Below the pieces are notes generated by a model. That model searched no databases. It worked only from the letters and a program-made list of their open reading frames with translations, and had not been told where the DNA came from. A program made the translations under genes and the position numbers. DNA of 39,055 bases from Chloroflexota bacterium (GTDB lineage: Bacteria; Chloroflexota; Limnocylindria; Limnocylindrales; CSP1-4): assembly GCA_013698095.1 (NCBI GenBank), contig JACCVQ010000053.1, positions 1-39,055 of the forward strand, in the 5' to 3' direction. How positions within the stretch are numbered: the stretch's first letter is position 1; every line of letters begins with the position of its first letter. Positions 1 to 7,887 of this stretch are shown here, in pieces.

Positions 1-710
1 GCCAGAGCTGGGGCGGGATGCTGCTCATGGAGTACCTCACCGGCCGGCCGAGCGGTGTCGTGTCGGCCACGATCGCGAGCTCGCCCGCGAGCATGCCGGG
101 ATGGATGGAGGAGACCGGCCGACAGCGAGCCGACCTGCCGCCCGATGTGATCGCTATTCTCGAGCGGCACGAGGCAGCCGGGACCTGGGACGACCCGGAG
201 TACATCGCGGCCGTGGAGGTCTTCTACGAGCGTCACCTGTGTCGGGTGGTGCCATTCCCCGAGTTCGTGACCCGCTCATTCGCCAAGCTCGACCGGAACC
301 CGCAGGTCTACCGGACGATGAACGGCCCGACCGAATTCCACGTCGTCGGGACGCTCCGAGCGTGGGAGGTCCTGTCACGGCTCGGGAACATCGATGAGCC
401 GATCCTCCTGACGAGCGGCTGACACGACGAGGCCACCCCCGTCCAGAAGGCACGGATCCTGGCTCACCTGCCGCAGGCCGAGTGGGTCCTGTTCGAGGAG
501 AGCGGCCACCTTTCCCATGCCGAGGAGCCGGATCGCTACATGGCGGTCCTGGCCGACTTCATGGCCCGGGCCGAGGTCGGCCGCGCGCAACGTCGCTCCG
601 ATGCCCCGGAACGAAGCGCGGCGTTTCTCGCGGCGGTCGAGGCGGACCCGACGAGCCTGGCGCGCTCGGCGGGAGCCGGCCGCCTGACCGGGCGGGCGGG
701 CGACGGATGA
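1..710 (+). pseudogene. Proline iminopeptidase-like alpha/beta hydrolase, 5' truncated by window edge, interrupted by in-frame TGA (420-422)
   Basis: In-frame QSWGGMLLMEY nucleophile elbow at the window start; ...PILLTSG*HDEATPVQKARILAHLPQAEWVLFEESGHLSHAEEPDRYMAVLADFM continues in the same frame after the TGA up to the TGA at 708-710. Confidence 0.8.
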
Positions 711-1795
711 CCATCGTCACGGCCCCGACGACGGGGGCCCTCGACCGTTCCGACGACGCGGGCGACGCGCCGCTCCTATCCGTTCACGACCTGGTCGTGA
801 CATTTCCGAAGCGACGAAGCGTGATCGACCAAATGCGCGGCCGGGCGGCCGCGGGATTCACCGCCGTGCGCGGCCTCGACCTGACGATCCGGCGTCACGA
901 GACGCTCGCCCTTGTCGGGGAATCAGGATCGGGCAAGAGCACGACTGGCCGGGCGATCATCCGATTGACCGAGGCAACGTCCGGGGCCGTGACGTTCGAC
1001 GGGATCGACGTCCGGTCTGCGTCGCGCCGTGAGCTCCGCCGCCTTCGGGAGCGGATCCAGATCGTGTTCCAGGACCCGTACTCGAGCCTGAACCCGCGAA
1101 AAGCGGTCGGGGCGGCGATCGAGGAGGTCCTCGTCGTCCACCGGATCGGGGCGAGTGCCAGGGAGCGTCGGACGCTGGTGACAGCGCTCCTCGCGGACGT
1201 CGGGCTCGGACCGGAGCACGCCCGGCGCTACCCGCACGAGCTGTCCGGCGGCCAGCGTCAGCGGGTCGGGATCGCACGAGCCCTCGCGGTCGACCCGGAG
1301 CTGCTGATCCTCGACGAGCCGGTCAGCGCCCTCGACGTGTCCGTACAGGCCCAGATCGTGAACCTCCTCGAGGACCTCCAGGAGGCGCGCGCTCTGGCGT
1401 ACCTGTTCATCGCCCACGACCTCGCGATCGTCCACCACATCGCAGACCGGGTCGCGGTCATGTACCTCGGCGAGATCGTCGAGGAGGCCGCGGTCGACGA
1501 GCTCTTCGCCAATCCCCATCACCCCTACACCAGAGCCCTGCTCGCATCGATCCCGGGTGAGGCAGGAGTGAGGGAGCGGGCCGCCGAGGAGCGGGCCCGC
1601 GGTGAGCTCCGGGTCGAGCTTGCGTCCGGTCCGGGCTGCCCTTTCCGGAACCGCTGCCCGGAACGTCATGGCCGCTGCGAGTCGACGCCGCCGTTCGTGG
1701 AGCTCGGGCCGGAACGGCGGTCGCGGTGCTGGCTCGATGTGGAGGCCGCCCCGTCTGGGCGAACCGCCCAACCTTGGAGGTGTTCGGATGAGTGA
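707..1795 (+). CDS. Oligopeptide/dipeptide ABC transporter ATP-binding protein (OppF/DppF type)
   Basis: Walker A GESGSGKST, signature LSGGQRQRVGIARAL, Walker B LLILDEPVSALDVS, C-terminal oligo_HPY-like CPFRNRCPERHGRC; ATGA overlap with upstream reading frame. Confidence 0.9.
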   Translation: MTIVTAPTTGALDRSDDAGDAPLLSVHDLVVTFPKRRSVIDQMRGRAAAGFTAVRGLDLTIRRHETLALVGESGSGKSTTGRAIIRLTEATSGAVTFDGIDVRSASRRELRRLRERIQIVFQDPYSSLNPRKAVGAAIEEVLVVHRIGASARERRTLVTALLADVGLGPEHARRYPHELSGGQRQRVGIARALAVDPELLILDEPVSALDVSVQAQIVNLLEDLQEARALAYLFIAHDLAIVHHIADRVAVMYLGEIVEEAAVDELFANPHHPYTRALLASIPGEAGVRERAAEERARGELRVELASGPGCPFRNRCPERHGRCESTPPFVELGPERRSRCWLDVEAAPSGRTAQPWRCSDE

Positions 1796-2717
1796 GTCGC
1801 CCTTCCACGTTGGCCGCGATCAGTTCCATCTCGCCTGGGATCGCGCCGTGGAACCGGTCCTGAGCGTGGCCAGCGGCAGCGAGGTGGCCTTCGACGCGCT
1901 CGACGCATCGTGCGGCCAGATCACCGCCGACTCGACCGTGGCGGACCTTGCCACCCTCGACTTCTCGCGGGTCGACCAGGTAGCAGGCCCGATCTTCATC
2001 GAAGGCGCCGAGCCGGGCGACACCCTCGAGGTGGAGCTCCTCGACTTCACGCCCGGCGACTGGGGCTGGACGGCCGCGATCCCGGGCTTCGGCCTGCTCG
2101 CCGACGAGTTCCCGGACCCCGCGCTCCGGATCACCCGCCTCGGCGAGCGGATCGCGGAGTTCCTCCCGGGCATCCGGATCCCCCTCGCTCCGTTCTGCGG
2201 CGAGCTCGGCGTCGCGCCGGCTGGCGAGGCCCGCTCGACGATCCCGCCGACGGAACTCGGCGGCAACATGGACACGCGGCATCTGACCGCCGGCTCCACG
2301 CTCTGGCTGCCGGTTGCAGTGCCCGGTGCGCTGTTCAGCCTCGGCGACGGCCACGCGGCCCAGGGCGACGGCGAGGTCTGCGGGACGGCGATCGAGACTT
2401 CGATGCGGGCCACCGTCCGGCTCACTGTCCGGCGTGACGTCCGGGTCACCGCGCCGGAGTTCCGGACCGCCGGTCCCCTCGGCGCGTCGACGAACACGGC
2501 CGGCTGGTATGCCGCCGACGGGGTCGGTCCCGATCTCATGAAGGCCGCCCGCGACGCCACTCGCCGGATGATCGACCGGCTCGGGATCGAACACGGCCTC
2601 GCCGCCATCGACGCGTATCTGTTGCTGAGCGTGGCCGGCGATCTTCGGATCAGCGAGATCGTCGACCAGCCGAACTGGATCGTGACCGCCTACTGCCCGC
2701 GCTCGATCTTCGGCTGA
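1788..2717 (+). CDS. Acetamidase/formamidase family protein
   Basis: GPIFIEGAEPGDTLEVELLDFTPGDWGWTA..., GELGVAP, PTELGGNMDTRHLTAGSTLWLPV, GDGHAAQGDGEVCGTAIET motifs; ggagg RBS before ATG at 1788. Confidence 0.9.
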   Translation: MSESPFHVGRDQFHLAWDRAVEPVLSVASGSEVAFDALDASCGQITADSTVADLATLDFSRVDQVAGPIFIEGAEPGDTLEVELLDFTPGDWGWTAAIPGFGLLADEFPDPALRITRLGERIAEFLPGIRIPLAPFCGELGVAPAGEARSTIPPTELGGNMDTRHLTAGSTLWLPVAVPGALFSLGDGHAAQGDGEVCGTAIETSMRATVRLTVRRDVRVTAPEFRTAGPLGASTNTAGWYAADGVGPDLMKAARDATRRMIDRLGIEHGLAAIDAYLLLSVAGDLRISEIVDQPNWIVTAYCPRSIFG

Positions 2718-2725
2718 GCCCGCCT

Positions 2726-2770
2726 CGGATGAAGTTGTGGGTGCGTCGATCCGGTCGATGTGCCAGTCGC
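2726..2770 (-). pseudogene. Relic fragment of IMPase/HisN-type phosphatase active-site region
   Basis: 2729-2766 aligns to 38108-38146 inside the IMPase CDS at about 35/39 positions with one 1-nt gap; minus-strand translation gives RRDWHIDRID / THNFIRG versus ERWYIDPIDGTHNFMRG. Confidence 0.6.
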
Positions 2771-2788
2771 GGCGTCGCTGCCAGGCCC

Positions 2789-3763
2789 TCAGTCCGCTGG
2801 CCGGACGCTCGACGCGGGGTCACCTCGCAGGGGAGGCCCCTCGGCAAGGATCCCGCGCGCGAACGCCGCCGACTCGGCCACCCCGACAAGGGGGTCCTCG
2901 GACCTGTCCTCGTGCTCGATACTCAGAGGGCCGTCGTAGCCGATCGCCGCCAGGGCCGCCACGAACGCCGACCAAAAGGCACGGTCATGTCCGCGGCCGA
3001 CCGTCCGGAAGTTCCAGGCCCGGCCCTCCGGCCGGTCGAAGGAGCGCAGATCGAGCACGCCGGCGATCGCGACCTGGTCCGCGACGAGCGCGGTGTCCTT
3101 CAGGTGCACGTGGTGGATCGCCGGACCGAGCGCCGCGATCACGGCCAGCGGGTCCATCTGCTGCCAGAACAGGTGCGACGGGTCCATGTTCGCCCCCACG
3201 ACGTCGCCCACGGCCGATCGGAGATCGAGAAGGGTCGGAACGTTGTAGACGAGCTGGAGGGGATGGAGCTCGAGCGCCACGCGGACTCCGGCATCGCGGG
3301 CAACCGGCGCCAGCTCCTGCCAGAGAGCGACCATCTCGTCCCAGTGGCGGCGCTGGAGGTCGAGCAGCTCGTCCGGCCACGCGTACACGGGCCAGTTGAT
3401 CGTGGTCGCGCCCGCGCCGTCGCCCGGACAGCCTGACATCGTGACCACGGTCCGGACCCCGAGCAGCGCTGCGAGCCGGAAGGACTCCTCGACGATTGCC
3501 CTCTGCTCCGCCGCACGGCGCGGATGGAGCAGCCAGGCAGAACAGTTCAGCGCCGCCAGGCGGAGGCCGCGGCTGGCGATCTCGTCCAGCAGGCGCGCCC
3601 GGGCATCGGCCGAATCGAGCAGGTCCGCCCGAGCCAGATGCGGGGCCGTGGACTGGCCCCCGGTCGCGATCTCGAGGGCGGTGGCTCCGATATCGACCGC
3701 GACGTCGAGGGCCGCGCCTCGGTCCAGCGCCGACAGCGAGTCCGTGTAGATCCCGAGCTCCAT
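2789..3763 (-). CDS. TIM-barrel sugar phosphate isomerase/epimerase (AP-endonuclease 2 fold)
   Basis: MELGIYTDSLSALDRGAALDVAVDIGATALEIATGG... ALELHPLQLVYN, GANMDPSHLFWQQMDP, HVHLKD, LSIEHED. Confidence 0.85.
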   Translation of the reverse strand: MELGIYTDSLSALDRGAALDVAVDIGATALEIATGGQSTAPHLARADLLDSADARARLLDEIASRGLRLAALNCSAWLLHPRRAAEQRAIVEESFRLAALLGVRTVVTMSGCPGDGAGATTINWPVYAWPDELLDLQRRHWDEMVALWQELAPVARDAGVRVALELHPLQLVYNVPTLLDLRSAVGDVVGANMDPSHLFWQQMDPLAVIAALGPAIHHVHLKDTALVADQVAIAGVLDLRSFDRPEGRAWNFRTVGRGHDRAFWSAFVAALAAIGYDGPLSIEHEDRSEDPLVGVAESAAFARGILAEGPPLRGDPASSVRPAD

Positions 3764-3774
3764 CCGATCTCTCC

Positions 3775-4986
3775 TCAGCGACCTGACCCGATGCCGAAGA
3801 TCCCCTGGCGGGCAATGGCGCCGCCGGGCGCGAGCGGGAGCTCGGCGAGTCCAGCGAGCCCACGGCGATGGACCGGGTCGTCCGATGCGAGAGGAAGGTC
3901 GATCGTCCGGCCGGTGGCCGCCGACGCGTAGGCCCCGAGCGTCGCCTCGAGCGCACGGACGCCGTCGAGCGCCGTGGCCGCCGGCGGCTGCCCGGCGGCC
4001 AGGCGCTCGAAGAACTCTCGAAACGTTTCCTTCACGCGAACGTCGATCGAGCCGTCGGCCGGCGGGAGCGGCGGCGTCCGGTCTTCGACCCGACCGTCGC
4101 GCCGGGTCAGGCGAACCGATTGGAGCCGCGCGAACGGGCCCGTGCCGCCACCCTCGAAGCCGATCTCGATGCGACCGTCCGGTCCGGAAACCGCGATGCC
4201 ACCGGGCCCGACGCCCCATCCTACGTTGACGAGGGCCATGCCATCGTCGGCCTCGAAACGGCACAACGCGATGTCCTCGACCGGCGCGCCTGCGGTCCGG
4301 GCGAGGACCTCGGCGGAGACGCGCCGGAATGGCCTCCCAAGGAGCGCCTCGGCGACGTAGACCACGTGGAGCATGTCCATCAGGACGCCGCCGCCGGCGA
4401 TGGCCGGGTCGTGCCGCCAGTTCGGCTGCCAGCCGGAGCTGCCCGGCCGGTCCTCCACGCCAAGCAGGTTGAGGATGGCGATCTCCGGTAGACCGATGCA
4501 GCCCGCGGCAATCGCGTCGCGGGCGGCGACGATCTCGGGCAGGGCGAGCCAGTTGTGAATGATCGCCGCCGGGGCGCCGCTGGCGGCCGCAGCCGCGGCG
4601 ATCGCCAGCCCGTCGGCCGGGGTGAGGGCGATCGGCTTCTCGCACAGGATCGCTCTGCCCTGGCCCAGTGCCTCGATCGCCAGCGCTGTCCGGACATGGG
4701 GCGGCGTGGCGAGATCCACGACATCGACGTCGTCCCGGCCGAGCAGGGCCTCGGGCGTCTCGTGGACGGAGCCGCCGTCGAGATCGAGAGCCCGTGCCGT
4801 CAGCGCACGCCGCCCCGGCGATGGGTCCGCAACCGCAACAACCCGGACGAGCTCGGGGAGCGCGAGGAGCGCCGGGACATGATGACCGAGCCCGACGTGG
4901 CCGAGGCCGATGAGCCCCACCCGGATCGGGACCTGCGCCGGGCGCCACGACCGGACGGCAGCCGTGCTGTCCGAGGCGATCACCAC
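3775..4986 (-). CDS. Gfo/Idh/MocA family oxidoreductase
   Basis: N-terminal Rossmann IRVGLIGLGHVGLGHHVPAL, ILCEKPIALT motif, GGGVLMDMLHVVY. Confidence 0.9.
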   Translation of the reverse strand: MVIASDSTAAVRSWRPAQVPIRVGLIGLGHVGLGHHVPALLALPELVRVVAVADPSPGRRALTARALDLDGGSVHETPEALLGRDDVDVVDLATPPHVRTALAIEALGQGRAILCEKPIALTPADGLAIAAAAAASGAPAAIIHNWLALPEIVAARDAIAAGCIGLPEIAILNLLGVEDRPGSSGWQPNWRHDPAIAGGGVLMDMLHVVYVAEALLGRPFRRVSAEVLARTAGAPVEDIALCRFEADDGMALVNVGWGVGPGGIAVSGPDGRIEIGFEGGGTGPFARLQSVRLTRRDGRVEDRTPPLPPADGSIDVRVKETFREFFERLAAGQPPAATALDGVRALEATLGAYASAATGRTIDLPLASDDPVHRRGLAGLAELPLAPGGAIARQGIFGIGSGR

Positions 4987-5771
4987 AATGGCACGCCATC
5001 CAGCCCGGCGACGGCTCGAACGAGCGCGGCAGCGTCGTCACCCATGACGCCGTCCGCGCCGGCGGCAAGGCTCGACGCGATCTCCGCCTCCTCGGTCGTG
5101 GGCCAGGACCAGAGCGCGATGCCATGCTCGTGCAGGCTGCGCACGAGCTCCGGCGTGATGAACCGCCAGTGGTTCTGGAGCACCTGCGCGCCGAGCGCCT
5201 GCGCCTGGCGGACTCCCTCGCCGGGCGGCGGCGGGACGTCGTCCGGCAGGCGCTCCGGCGCCAGGAGGAGCTCGGGGACGCGCGCTCGGGCGGCCGCCAG
5301 CGCCTCGTGGTCGTAGCTCGACATGAACGCCCAGCCGAGTGCGTCACGGGCCGCTAGGAGGTCCGCGAGGGCCTCGCCCGTGCGCCGGTAGTCGGTCGGC
5401 GTCTCGCCCTTGACCTCGAAGCACATGAGGACGCCTGCCTCGCGGGCAAGCTCGATCGTGTCGGCCGTCGTCGGGATCCGGAGGCCCGTGCAGGAGCGGT
5501 CGAACCACGACCCTGCGTCGAGCCGTCCGATCTCCTCGAGGCTGAGGTCACGGACCCGGCCGCTGCCATCGGTCGTGCGGTCCACCGTCCAGTCGTGGAT
5601 CATCACGAGCTCGCCGTCGCGGGTCATGTTGACATCGCACTCGATCATCTCGATGCCGAGCTCGATCGCTCGCCGGTACGCCTCGAGGGTGTTCTCGGGA
5701 ACCTCGATCGAGTGGCCGCGATGGGCGATCGAGAGCGGATGAGAGCGGTTGAGCCACGGATTCGCGGTCAT
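4980..5771 (-). CDS. Glycerophosphodiester phosphodiesterase (GDPD)
   Basis: SIAHRGHSIEVPENTLEAYRRAIELGIEMIECDVNMTRDGELVMIHDWTVDRTTDGSG. Confidence 0.92.
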   Translation of the reverse strand: MTANPWLNRSHPLSIAHRGHSIEVPENTLEAYRRAIELGIEMIECDVNMTRDGELVMIHDWTVDRTTDGSGRVRDLSLEEIGRLDAGSWFDRSCTGLRIPTTADTIELAREAGVLMCFEVKGETPTDYRRTGEALADLLAARDALGWAFMSSYDHEALAAARARVPELLLAPERLPDDVPPPPGEGVRQAQALGAQVLQNHWRFITPELVRSLHEHGIALWSWPTTEEAEIASSLAAGADGVMGDDAAALVRAVAGLDGVPLW

Positions 5772-5817
5772 GTGTCTACCTCCTGGGTGCATGGCGGACG
5801 GGCCGTGAGGAGCGTTC

Positions 5818-7323
5818 TCACGAGATGAGGTCACCGGCGGGTTCGGCAAGCTCGACGGCTCGCCGGACGAAGGTCCGCCATGACGTTCGCTGGGCGAGCC
5901 GTTCGCGCTCGGCGAGTCGCGGCAGCACGCGCCGCGCCGTCGACGCCACGCCTGAGGCCTCGCGCTCCGTCAGGCGCCCGGCTCCGACCGCCGCCATCAG
6001 GCCGACGCCCAGCGCGGTGGATTCGGAGGCAGCGGCGACCGCGACCGGACGGCCGAGGATGTCGGCCAGGCGCTCGACAAGGAGACGGCTCGCCGTCAGG
6101 CCGCCGTCGACCCGGAGCGGCACGCGAGAACCGGCCGCTCCCGCGTTCAGCGCCTCGACGATGTCGGCGGTCCGCTGGGCGATCGCATCGATGGCCGCCC
6201 GCGCGACGTTGGCCCGGCCCGCGACCGGGGAAAGCCCGGAGATCACGACCCGGGCGTTGGGCTCCCACCACGGCGCCCCGAGGCCGGCGAGGGCAGGCAG
6301 GATGCAGACCCCGGCGGCGTCGTCGGCTTGCGCGGCGAGGTGGTCGAGGGCCACAGGATCGTCGATCAGGTCGAGCGCCTCGTGAAGCCAGTCCAGGAGC
6401 GCGCCGGCGCTGAACGCACCGCCGTCCAAGGCATAGGTCGGGTTGCCCTCGGCGTCGGTCCAGGCAACGGTCACGAGGATGCCCTCCGGGGCCTCCGGGA
6501 CCATGGGGCCTGCGTTCGCCAGGACGAACACGCCGGTCCCGAGGGTCGCCTTTATCAGACCCGGCCGAAACCCGCCCTGGCCGAAGAGCGCGGCCTGCTG
6601 ATCGCAGAGCATCGCCCGCAACGGGAGCGAGCCGCCCCAAGCCGGATGACTCACGGTCCCGAGGTCGCCGACCGAAGGGACCACGGCGGGCAGCACGTCC
6701 AGCGGCACGTCCCACCATCGGCCGAGCCGGGCGCTCCAGGCGAGAGACCCCAGCTCGAAGAGCTGCGTCCGAGAGGCGGTCGAGGGGTCGGTCTGCGGAC
6801 GCGGCCCCAGGCGGGCCGTGAGCCACGCGTCGACGGTGCCGATCGCCAGCCGCCCGGCCGCGGCTGCGCCGGCCACGTCGGGCATCTGCTCCAGCATCCA
6901 GCGCATCTTGGACGCGGAGAAGTAGGCATCGAGCGGCAGGCCTGTGAGCGCGCGGATGGCGGGACCATGGCCGGCACCCGCCACCCGGTCGACGATGGGC
7001 TGGCTCCGCCGGCAGCTCCACAGGATCGCCGGGCCGAGCGCTGCACCGGAGGAGGGATCCCACGCGACGACCGTTTCGCCCTGATTGTCGATGCCGAGCG
7101 CGGCGATCCGGCTCGGGCCGCCGACGTCGGCGAGGACGTCGGCCACGACATCCACCACTGAGCCGAGGATGGCCTCCGGATCCTGCTCCGCCCAGCCCGG
7201 GCGCGGATGGGCGGTGGTCAGCGACCGGCTGGCGCTCGCGACCTCCGACCACATCCGGTCGTAGACGATCGCGCGGGTCGAGCTCGTGCCCTGATCGACG
7301 GCCATCACCAGATCGGCCGTCAT
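5818..7323 (-). CDS. glpK: Glycerol kinase (FGGY family)
   Basis: VMAVDQGTSSTRAIVYD, HPRPGWAEQDP, GIDNQGETVVAWD, LCDQQAALFGQGGFRPGLIKATLGTGVFVLANAG, LRVDGGLTASRLLVERLADILGRPVAV. Confidence 0.88.
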   Translation of the reverse strand: MTADLVMAVDQGTSSTRAIVYDRMWSEVASASRSLTTAHPRPGWAEQDPEAILGSVVDVVADVLADVGGPSRIAALGIDNQGETVVAWDPSSGAALGPAILWSCRRSQPIVDRVAGAGHGPAIRALTGLPLDAYFSASKMRWMLEQMPDVAGAAAAGRLAIGTVDAWLTARLGPRPQTDPSTASRTQLFELGSLAWSARLGRWWDVPLDVLPAVVPSVGDLGTVSHPAWGGSLPLRAMLCDQQAALFGQGGFRPGLIKATLGTGVFVLANAGPMVPEAPEGILVTVAWTDAEGNPTYALDGGAFSAGALLDWLHEALDLIDDPVALDHLAAQADDAAGVCILPALAGLGAPWWEPNARVVISGLSPVAGRANVARAAIDAIAQRTADIVEALNAGAAGSRVPLRVDGGLTASRLLVERLADILGRPVAVAAASESTALGVGLMAAVGAGRLTEREASGVASTARRVLPRLAERERLAQRTSWRTFVRRAVELAEPAGDLIS

Positions 7324-7847
7324 CCCGCGCCTGCCGCGGGCCCTCCGGCCCCGCCGCCGGCGTCCGGTCCACGTTCGATGACCGCGCCGTCTCCGACCGG
7401 CCGGCTGAGCTCTCGCTCCAGGTTGGCGACCAATGTCGCGACCTGGCGACGGAACGAATCGCGCAGGAGGGGCGCTCCGAACGACGCGAGCCGGCCGGTC
7501 GTCGTGAGCTCCAGCCGGTAGCGGATCTGGGTGCCGCCCGGCGCGTCATCGAAGTCGATCGGGATGATCGCCCGAAACCCGCCGGCAAGGCCACGCGGCC
7601 GGCCGTCGAGCACGAGCTGGAGATGGGCCGGCGGGTGCATCTCGGTGAGCGTTGCGGTCACGTCTGCCCGAATGGTCAGAAACTGGAGCTTGGTCGCCAG
7701 GACGCCGCGGTACGTGTCGGGGCCGGCGGACACGAGCTGCTCACAGCCCGGCAGGACGCGACCGAGGAGGCTCGCATCCGTGAATACCGGCCAGATTCTG
7801 GCCCGGTCGACCGCGACGACCACAACTTCGTCGGCGAGCACGGTCAC
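7320..7847 (-). CDS. CoxG/SRPBCC family protein (carbon monoxide dehydrogenase subunit G-like)
   Basis: VDRARIWPVFTDASLLGRVLPGCEQLVSAGPDTYRGVLATKLQFLTIRADVTATLTEMHPPAHLQLVLDGRPRGLAGGF; GCE and GP.Y motifs typical of CoxG. Confidence 0.82.
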   Translation of the reverse strand: MTVLADEVVVVAVDRARIWPVFTDASLLGRVLPGCEQLVSAGPDTYRGVLATKLQFLTIRADVTATLTEMHPPAHLQLVLDGRPRGLAGGFRAIIPIDFDDAPGGTQIRYRLELTTTGRLASFGAPLLRDSFRRQVATLVANLERELSRPVGDGAVIERGPDAGGGAGGPAAGAG

Positions 7848-7887
7848 CGTCTCGCCCCGGAGCGCGACGACGCCGGCCGGACGCGGA

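Noticed and set aside
420-422. Selenocysteine or TGA recoding in the iminopeptidase
   Set aside because: Position is Arg in the family motif as I know it, no SECIS-like reason is apparent, and TGA is a normal stop at many overlapping gene junctions here.
2789-5347. 852-aa minus-strand ORF
   Set aside because: Only the last 325 codons (from 3763) resemble a real protein; the upstream part overlaps the Gfo/Idh and GDPD genes out of frame.
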